Below are positions 29,001 through 64,000 of a stretch of 64,000 nt of DNA, one piece after another. The translations under genes and the position numbers were made by a program. The DNA comes from Cristatella mucedo (Eukaryota > Bryozoa > Phylactolaemata > Cristatellidae): positions 4,024,501 to 4,088,500 of the forward strand of contig WPIO01000014.1 in assembly GCA_009760855.2 (NCBI GenBank). The letters are read 5' to 3'. How positions within the stretch are numbered: the first letter of the stretch is position 1; each line of letters opens with the position of its first letter. The notes under the pieces are model-generated. The model searched no databases. It saw only the letters and a list, made by a program, of their open reading frames with translations, and was not told the DNA's origin.

Positions 29001-30476
29001 ACAATTTCCACTTCCTGACTCGGAGCAGGAGGTTGGTGTGTCGACCTGCACTACTTTACAGTTCTGCCTGGCCGTGAAGGTATGCACTTCGTTCACCAGC
29101 CCCCCCCCGAATAGGGTAGTTTAGTACACACACACACATGGAGGCTGTGGCAAAAGAAGATTTAGTCTCTGGTTCAGCTTCGGACGGCATGGACGGCTCG
29201 GAGGGGTGAAACCAGTGGGGAAAGCTCAACGATATGCTACCTGGATGGCATTCAGGCGTTTGCAACTGACAGCCGAGGGAACGATGGTGGGGTTCTGCAG
29301 AAGTATTGTGCCACCAAGCTATGGATGCTCAAACGATGGCTTGTCAAAGCTTCTACCGGGTGCTGGTCCTCTAACCTCGACTGCTGTTTGAGGAGACTTC
29401 GGCCAATTCGAGAACCGTTATGACTACTGCTACGTGGCTAACTTGTCGCTAACCAAGTCATGCACAGTGGCGCACACCATCTCTCGACCGTAACAAAACA
29501 CAAGAAGCAGCGGTTAATCTTACCAGTGGATGCACAAAAAGAGGATACAGCAGTAAGCAGCATGGTCTGCAGAATGAGCAGCTACCCACAAGAGAAATGG
29601 ATAGCTGCTGCTTGAGAGACTTCTGGGAAGCAGCTATGTTTTAAAGTAAGGCTGCACACAATCTAGTTGCTACCAAACGTGAACTGAAGACTCGCGCTTC
29701 TTTTTACCTGCAGCTGATCAAGATGCCTCGCGAATGGTGTCTACAGATACGCATTCTTGAACTAGGAGCCTCTAGCAATTAAACCAAGAAACACATATAC
29801 AAGGGTGCTCACTACCAACCGCCAGCCAAATCAGGACGGACATGCAAACCAAATGGCAAACAGCTACCGGAAAGCTCTTTGACGCAGCCAAACACCCTTA
29901 GTAATCGCACTCGTTCAGTTTTCCACATGCCGTCATACGCAATCTTGGTGATCAACATAACCAAAGCACAGGCAAGAGGTTGGATGCTTGGTCGTCGTAT
30001 GTGTTTCAGGTGGCTACCAATTACGCTTACGCGAAACAAGTTTTGAGATATCCAGCGATGAAACTGGTGCATATTTTTAGCAAGCATAATTCCATCTCCA
30101 AAGCGAGCACTCGGAAGGAAGCCTTTGCCTAGTGCTAGCTTTGGTATTATTGAGTTGTAACTTTCACTACTACTGTTAAAGTGCTCGTTAAATACTATCT
30201 CAAGTAGTTTAAGTAATTAGAGCAATACATGTCTTCAAAATAGATCGCTACTGAAAGGAAGTCAAATCTAGAAGTCACGGCATTTACTACGAATGCAGGG
30301 TCCTGGTCTTAACACAGGACAGCTATGAGTGCCGGCCGGCTGCCGGCCCATCCGCCCACGTAGGCGTACAGGCAGCAACTTACGGATGTGCTGTTGTCCT
30401 TGGCAGTGTAAACAACTTTGGTCATCACTCGAATTAGAGATCCAATGTCATCGCTACTGACACTGTCGTTATCCAT
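877..30476 (-). CDS. MTMR14: MTMR14-type phosphoinositide 3-phosphatase (whole gene, spliced)
   Basis: MTMR14 (Jumpy; EDTP in flies) removes the 3-phosphate of PI3P and PI(3,5)P2 and restrains autophagy; it is a myotubularin relative without the usual PH-GRAM and coiled-coil parts. Fourteen minus-strand exons carry the family's blocks in the right order: IGSLIRVMTKVVYTAKD at the N-terminus, CAHYPQKIVLIE, HICRSATTSSGKEIYG, ICDLMVENKKVK, PYPGCEFF (built across a splice), TQNYLKLLL, the P-loop HCISGWDRTP, DRLSKGEDIFLF, a Ser/Gly-rich tail with SWQMISGN, and the C-terminal RLDEVRRLF block. Most junctions agree in phase and rebuild conserved residues. Total length is about 600 residues, against about 650 in human. 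One short exon after 3,261 and the junction before 1,063 are unresolved. Catalytic Cys and Arg are present, so the enzyme should be active. Confidence 0.95.
1258..1336 (-). CDS. MTMR14: MTMR14 C-terminal tail exon (3' limit uncertain)
   Basis: Starts after CCCTGCAG| and reads WQMISGNCSFWESCKSSSS, matching the human block WQMVTGCGSIQE. Two donors are possible: TAC|GTAAGG (end 1,258, phase 0) or GCCG|GTAGCC (end 1,269, phase 1). Neither fits the phase of the last exon directly, so another small exon or acceptor is implied in 1,064-1,257. Confidence 0.7.
1475..1621 (-). CDS. MTMR14: MTMR14 C-terminal tail exon
   Basis: Acceptor CTCTTTGCAG|C and donor GGCAG|GTGCGG, entering and leaving in phase 2. 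It encodes a disordered Ser/Gly/Pro-type tail (NGGGSSGDDGTVAQMLSAS) with high GC at third positions. Joining to the next exon makes VGSWQM, like human YGSWQMVTG. Confidence 0.8.
1664..1708. repeat. (GA)n microsatellite in MTMR14 intron
   Basis: Perfect (GA) dinucleotides. In the sense direction of MTMR14 this is (TC)n, 43 nt upstream of the acceptor at 1,622. Confidence 0.95.
1861..2026 (-). CDS. MTMR14: MTMR14 Ser-rich tail exon with probable GC donor
   Basis: Opens after TGTGGCAG| and reads GELMGKYGSSASLCSNSS with strongly G/C-ending codons. GKYGSSASL aligns with the human DRGSTTSL region. No GT donor fits, but TACAG|GCAAGG at 1,861/1,860 is a GC-AG type donor whose phase 2 matches the next exon. 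If not spliced there, the frame runs 18 more codons to a TAG at 1,806-1,808, giving a shorter C-terminus. Confidence 0.75.
2027..3260. other. MTMR14 intron with missing exon
   Basis: At least one short exon entering in phase 2 and leaving in phase 1 must lie here (family region around QRRKSLPARDGG), but I could not find it. 2,543-2,640 is a fragment of the resident LINE (CACTGGCTCCACATCAAGCA). Confidence 0.5.
3261..3365 (-). CDS. MTMR14: MTMR14 exon 10
   Basis: HDLPDRLSKGEDIFLFTF then HFLKYIQDDDF, matching human HMLVDRLSKGEEIFFFCF. Acceptor TTTTTAG|T, donor AAGTG|GTAAGT, phase 2. The intron before it is only 87 nt. Confidence 0.94.
3453..3615 (-). CDS. MTMR14: MTMR14 exon 9, catalytic P-loop
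   Basis: Carries LLVHCISGWDRTP, the CX5R active site: catalytic Cys at 3,592-3,590 and transition-state Arg at 3,574-3,572. It continues LLRLSLWADGLIHKSL and YLTIAYDWFMFG. Acceptor ATTTCAG|GT, donor TTTGG|GTGAGA, phase 2. A long plus-strand ORF at 3,101-3,505 is only its antisense shadow. Confidence 0.97.
4880..6600 (-). mobile_element. degenerate CR1/L2-type LINE (RT region, minus strand)
   Basis: Reading the minus strand, broken frames give PNGPRFTADVK (link before RT), FAPVSSKETVSVPLIKKS (RT start), FDTIKH, VYADDMQLY near 5,540 (RT active site), NKTGLLVMVKPSV, then FGDRAFICLVPKARNSLP. The tail AAAGTGCCTAGAAAGATA near 4,930 is the family's 3' end. Many stops and frameshifts mark it as dead. 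Confidence 0.85.
7203..7352 (+). mobile_element. tRNA-derived SINE, family A
   Basis: Box-B-like GTTCGAGTCC follows a tRNA-like head; the body CTTCTGCAGCTATATAAACG ending in a GATAAGCT motif is shared with copies at 17.4, 20.8, 51.6 and 55.7 kb. Confidence 0.75.
7409..7711 (+). CDS. unrecognised ORF nested in MTMR14 intron
   Basis: Plus-strand ORF of 100 residues from ATG to TAA inside the 9,311-3,616 intron of MTMR14. It reads ARWERELAYYTEMFECM, a Gly/Ser/Arg patch, then LDEHKALAREQIYELIIQ and SSWTRFRRVIFDSFMAD. The frame stays open upstream (VCKRIFNRQ) to a T-rich stretch ending CAAAAG|GTC that could be a splice acceptor, so it may be a last exon or a retrocopy fragment. Composition is protein-like and no LINE motif is seen. 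I do not recognise the family. Confidence 0.35.
   Translation: MAGAMEDARWERELAYYTEMFECMGKGGGRSSSRRFPPGTLDEHKALAREQIYELIIQTALCIYVTRTKLPDMQQQQTRMLSSWTRFRRVIFDSFMADTL
7757..8205 (+). mobile_element. second LINE family, 3' end
   Basis: Reads HGLAPSYLAELLHQF, KTVGDKSFSSAGPRL*NSLP and NCSPDSAMLPTFSLL, the C-terminal end of a different CR1-like element with its own tail GTGGAGTTACAGACGGAGAT. Other copies are at 11.5, 21.4 and 21.9 kb. Confidence 0.8.
9312..9375 (-). CDS. MTMR14: MTMR14 exon 8
   Basis: SWDIVKLTQNYLKLLLHVF, matching human CWDLVQQTQNYLKLLLSLV. Acceptor TTTGTAG|AGC, donor GAAG|GTATTC, phase 1; the split Gly is completed by exon 9 (EGDSGLL). Confidence 0.93.
10597..10660 (+). mobile_element. 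short fragment of second LINE family
   Basis: CCACGGCTTGGCTCCTTCGT and the next 40 bases equal the start of the 7,757 copy almost exactly, then similarity stops. Confidence 0.75.
11120..11265 (-). CDS. MTMR14: MTMR14 exon 7
   Basis: CEFFRVWRDRGY then DWEQDCIDTTLEIP and LPIDWKNYK, aligning with human CEFFKEYKDRDY and LNIDWSQYQ. Acceptor TCACAG|GT and donor AAG|GTAGCT; enters in phase 1, leaves in phase 0. Confidence 0.94.
11507..11845 (+). mobile_element. second LINE family, 3' portion
   Basis: Begins CTTAAAGACCGTTGGTGACA and runs through the NSFPQSP and RYSTMLLTFSML region to GAAGTTACAGAAGGAAATA. More diverged than the 7.8 and 21.4 kb copies. Confidence 0.8.
12953..13098. repeat. (GA)n microsatellite cluster
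   Basis: Two (GA) runs (12,953-12,981 and 13,031-13,098) joined by purine-rich GGGAGAGG-type sequence. Confidence 0.95.
13318..14026 (+). mobile_element. LINE 3' end with (ATT)n tail
   Basis: Open frame reading LLTGLPACAIRRLQLVQN, LLADLHWLPVKQRIDFK and FGDRAFSSYAPTAWNSLP, the C-terminus of an L2/CR1-like RT protein, then about 240 bp of 3' UTR and (ATT)n at 13,998-14,026. It is 5'-truncated. The clean frame makes it one of the younger copies. Confidence 0.9.
14191..14384 (-). CDS. MTMR14: MTMR14 exon 6
   Basis: LFDRIRGQDIKLLKEF, ICDLMVENKKVK and SSEKADKEQRYADF are near-identical to vertebrate MTMR14. Acceptor CTGTAG|T; donor CCCG|GTAATT, phase 1, so the Gly of PYPG is completed by exon 7. 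Confidence 0.96.
14622..14705. repeat. 41-42 bp direct duplication
   Basis: Two adjacent units starting ATGCCAGGCCA and ending TTCTGAYYGGTATCAC, about 240 bp upstream (in MTMR14 sense) of exon 6. Confidence 0.8.
15315..15875 (+). mobile_element. LINE 3' end fragment with (ATT)n tail
   Basis: Same family as the 13.3-kb copy (LLANLHWLPVKQRSDFK), with more decay and a tail at 15,858-15,871. It is 5'-truncated. Confidence 0.85.
16095..16330 (-). mobile_element. Tc1/mariner transposase remnant (N-terminal HTH)
   Basis: Minus strand reads ANGRELSSSLRDTIVAVF, EAGQSNGQIATTLSISNH, TVTYNVKKVV and a WGRPTLP stretch: the first helix-turn-helix and GRPR-like linker of Tc1/mariner transposases. It stops at a TAA and no catalytic DDE/D part is seen. 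Confidence 0.8.
16967..17009 (-). CDS. MTMR14: MTMR14 exon 5 (43-nt microexon)
   Basis: Acidic stretch GQSIPEESDEAQT between acceptor TTTTCAG|GA and donor CCAA|GTGAGT. It enters in phase 1 and leaves in phase 2, exactly what exons 4 and 6 need. It corresponds to the acidic segment before the LFDKVRG block in human MTMR14. Confidence 0.85.
17365..17505 (-). mobile_element. tRNA-derived SINE, family A (minus)
   Basis: Minus strand: GATTTGAGTCCTGTGGTAGA, ATTCTTTATTGCCCGCTGCA, TCTTCTGCTTCTATATAAAT, GAGGCTGTTCGAGCAGCTTA, all collinear with the other copies. Confidence 0.75.
18310..18385 (-). CDS. MTMR14: MTMR14 exon 4
   Basis: HICRSATTSSGKEIYGRW follows a T-rich acceptor ending AAG|CAT. It matches the human block HICRSATLAGWGELYGRS. 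The donor is ACTG|GTTCGT, phase 1; joining to exon 5 gives YTGGQS, matching the family's FSGGAD. Confidence 0.92.
18486..18776 (-). CDS. MTMR14: MTMR14 exon 3
   Basis: Ninety-seven codons, phase 0 to phase 0, with CAHYPQKIVLIE near the start and RFARCWTRFVVPIIF near the end, as in human MTMR14 (CGHYPRHIVFLE, RCRGRFVCPVILF). The middle is an Asp/Glu/Gly/Asn-rich loop (NGGTEDEDDDSS), longer than I recall from vertebrates. Confidence 0.93.
19190..20452 (+). mobile_element. degenerate LINE, RT to 3' end
   Basis: Broken frames give LDTIDH, YGVPTGSALGSLLFNL, an RT active site with a stop inside (Y*ADDTQLHVC, about 19,482), FLKFNDDKTNLVAM, and a C-terminal part leading to the standard 3' UTR and (ATT)n at 20,427-20,450. 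Confidence 0.85.
20456..20760 (+). mobile_element. second LINE 3' fragment abutting the previous tail
   Basis: Starts a few bases after the (ATT)n tail of the preceding copy and again resembles the IDFKVLSLTFR to AWNSLP segment (TTCACGGTCCTGTCACTCAC, then GGCTGGAACTCACTCCTGA). Confidence 0.7.
20776..20925 (+). mobile_element. tRNA-derived SINE, family A
   Basis: GGGTTCGAATCC box B, then the shared body (GCTGCTATACAAATGAGGCT, GTTAAATCAGCTTACC). Confidence 0.78.
21018..21134 (-). mobile_element. tRNA-derived SINE, family B, with LINE-like tail
   Basis: Minus strand: head AAGGTGCTCGCCCCAACCAA (box A), GGTCGTGGGCTCGAGCCCG (box B), then tail AGAGATTAAGTTCTCTTATG and GGTGCTATACAAATGAA. The tail resembles the 3' end of the resident LINE. 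Confidence 0.75.
21427..22165 (+). mobile_element. two tandem 3' ends of second LINE family
   Basis: A copy at 21,427-21,848 ends GTTACTGACAGAGATACATT, and a second, shorter copy starts at 21,855 (CTGCAGAACTCGCTTCCAC) and ends GTTACAGACGGAGGTACATT, followed by an AAT/ATT array at 22,148-22,182. Confidence 0.82.
22183..25001. other. MTMR14 intron 2, nothing recognised
   Basis: Apart from a weak match to the second LINE family near 23,100-23,250 I see no gene or repeat. A 105-codon plus-strand frame at 23,987-24,304 has a basic tail and no recognisable domain. Confidence 0.5.
25002..25058 (-). CDS. MTMR14: MTMR14 exon 2 (57-nt exon)
   Basis: Nineteen codons contain ALEKCLGYFEQDYEFT, matching the human block RIEKRCLELFGRDYCFS. 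Acceptor TTGTAG|GTG and donor ACG|GTAAGT, phase 0 at both ends. It sits alone between introns of 5.3 and 6.2 kb. Confidence 0.88.
25059..26995. other. MTMR14 intron 1, left part, nothing recognised
   Basis: No coding signal on either strand. The only notable item is a G-run at 25,374-25,384. Confidence 0.5.
27000..27625 (-). mobile_element. LINE 3' end, minus strand, in MTMR14 intron 1
   Basis: Minus strand reads HKFFGGCAFSSYDPQAWK and FPDVASFKRKLKTVCSSQ, then a 3' UTR variant and an AAT-rich tail at 27,000-27,030. Confidence 0.8.
27630..30383. other. MTMR14 intron 1, right part
   Basis: Holds the 14-bp minisatellite and a short (CA)n at 29,126-29,138. No exon-like frame with splice sites was found. 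Confidence 0.5.
28462..28545. repeat. 14-bp minisatellite, six units
   Basis: Units AGCGGACCAGAGTC (twice), AGCGGACCGGAACT, AGCGGACCAAAACC, ATCGGACCAAAACC, AGTGGACGGGAACC in a row. Confidence 0.92.
30384..30476 (-). CDS. MTMR14: MTMR14 exon 1 (start codon)
   Basis: The ATG is at 30,476-30,474. The 31 codons include DDIGSLIRVMTKVVYTAKD, which aligns with the human N-terminal block LGELLEEFSRTQYRAKD. The donor is TCC|GTAAGT, phase 0. The frame stays open upstream of this ATG but offers only a TTG, so this ATG is the best start. Confidence 0.85.
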
Positions 30477-30743
30477 TACAGCGAAAAATGCATTACGGCA
30501 TCGTAGGGGCCCACTCAAGCAGGGACATGAAGAGTAGGCGGCCTCGGCTCACGTTGTAGGTCGCCAGTTCCAGTTATTCCATTTCTATACTTATAATTAG
30601 TTGGATCAGGGCCGGGACCGAATAATATAAATGCTATTTCTGAGTTTATAATATAAGTGATAAACAAGCATATCGAGGCTTATACATCATTGCGCCTCTA
30701 AATTTGGCTTTTTCGGTTACTAGCTCCGGCATTCTAAAGTAAC
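30477..30743. promoter_or_regulatory. shared divergent promoter region, MTMR14 / dynein
   Basis: This 267-bp interval separates the MTMR14 ATG (minus) from the proposed dynein first ATG (plus, context AACATGG). It must hold both 5' UTRs and core promoters if the starts are right. The MTMR14 side is G+C-rich, while the middle is A/T-rich and includes AATATAAAT near 30,625. No transcription factor site is claimed. Confidence 0.55.
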
Positions 30744-62759
<32,016 letters not shown>

Positions 62760-64000
62760 GTATTTTACTTGCGGAAGAAAAATATCAGTGACTGATTCAA
62801 ATGTGTATACTCTAGGACGCGTACGAAGTGGTAGAGCTAGGATTTTCATGGGGGGCAAGACGTGGACAATTTTTATGTAGGGTGCAAGAACCGCAAGATT
62901 TCCATGCAGTCGGGCTAGACACGCAATTAGTGAAAAAGTATAGCGAAAAATCATTGTGCTTATTCGACACGAGCAGTTGCTCAAGGAGTGGAACTAAGAC
63001 ATTATTTCTTCGCTGGTCAAGGTCTGGGAGGGGTGTAGGAATAGGGAGGGGCCCTGATCACTGGCCTACTGTGGGTGGTAAATCCCTCGCCCTGAACCCT
63101 GGCTTCACCACTGCATGCATGCACCGTCATCGTAATTGCCTATACCTTGTCATTTCCCATAAAGGCACTTTACTACCTAATTATAAATAAGTCATCTGCT
63201 TGAATATTTCTGCAAGTGTTAATATTTTAGTTTTCTCTTTTAATAGCGTTGCAATTTAACTTCTGCGGCTTAATCGGCTGTAGCAGTAGCCGTGGAAGTT
63301 GAGGGTACGTATTAAGCCACGGTAGGCCGCTGATAAGCTACTGCAAATTGGTTTACTCCTCAATTGCAGCGGAAAAATTGGAAGTGCGTGCTCTTTGTGG
63401 TAAGGCGGAGGAGCAAGTATAATACGATTGGGATATCTGGGATGTAAATTAGTAAGGAGAAATTTGAGAAGTTTCGTCACCAGCAGCCATGGCTAATGAC
63501 GATCAACTCAGTTAGATAGTCTAAAATATTTCCAGTAAAAGAAAGAAATGATTATGCTTCCTCAGGCCAAGTAGAGAAATACCTATGCATAAGATTCCCT
63601 AGCTTAACATACTGTATGTAAGGTCGATGTGCTTTGCTGGTATAATACCACTTTTGATTTCTTTAAAACGGTAACTAAGTAGCAATATTGTTAGCGTTAC
63701 GGCAGCCTTATCCACTGAATCTAACGGGATATTTGTTAAATCCGGAATCTTTCTTTTACCCTTTCTAAAGGGTAAAAGGTTACGATTAGCTTCTTTTGGT
63801 GCTAACTATAGAAACAGGTGAGAATGTTCCTTGCTCCGGAAAATGGACGATTGCCGATTCTGAAAGATATATGAGGCCATGTTAAATATTGTAAATTAAC
63901 TTAATACCTTGATTTATGCATGCACAGTATTAGGATACTGCTTCCATGTGGCTTTAAGCAAAATTTCTGTTCGCCAGCCCCGTGACAAGAGTCATTTAGA
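62760..64000. other. dynein intron 30, nothing recognised
   Basis: No exon with dynein AAA1 sequence (ELLEIL, Walker A) appears before the window ends. Confidence 0.6.

Overview
The window is nuclear DNA of an invertebrate animal that I cannot place more precisely. The genes have many short exons split by GT-AG introns of 0.1 to 6 kb, use the standard code, and include a ciliary dynein. The introns are full of decayed non-LTR retrotransposon (LINE) 3' ends with (ATT)n tails, tRNA-derived SINEs, and (GA)n, (TA)n and (ATT)n arrays. Few open stretches are coding on their own; real exons were found by joining reading frames across splice sites and checking intron phase and family motifs.

Two genes account for almost the whole window and are arranged head to head. 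On the minus strand, from about 30.5 kb down to 0.88 kb, lies an MTMR14 (Jumpy/EDTP-type myotubularin) phosphoinositide 3-phosphatase gene. I place 14 exons, from the start codon at 30,476 to the stop at 877-879, with the catalytic loop HCISGWDRTP intact at 3,572-3,595. At least one short exon between 3,261 and 2,026, and the junction before the last exon, are unresolved. On the plus strand, from about 30.74 kb past the right edge, lies the 5' part of an axonemal-type dynein heavy chain gene. I place 30 exons that join into 1,463 codons without a frame break, covering the tail and most of the linker. The AAA motor lies beyond the window. The two start codons are only 267 bp apart, which suggests a shared promoter.

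By region: 0-0.9 kb is downstream of MTMR14 with a possible poly(A) signal. 0.9-3.6 kb holds MTMR14 C-terminal and catalytic exons. 3.6-30.4 kb holds MTMR14 N-terminal exons in large introns with LINE, SINE and mariner remnants and one unexplained plus-strand ORF (7,409-7,711). 30.5-30.7 kb is the divergent promoter. 30.7-39.5 kb holds the dynein N-terminal exons, interrupted by a pile of LINE 3' ends at 32.0-36.7 kb. 38.5-41.3 kb is unusually GC- and CpG-rich. 41.7-62.8 kb holds dynein tail and linker exons. 62.8-64 kb is intron.

No operon, CRISPR, phage or bacterial feature is present. The two genes need not act together: one product is a lipid phosphatase linked to autophagy and endosomes, the other a motor of cilia or flagella. 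What is unusual here is mostly structural: the divergent gene pair, a probable GC-AG intron whose interior is a (TC)n microsatellite, SINEs that carry the resident LINE's 3' tail, and runs of LINE 3' ends stacked on each other's (ATT)n tails.
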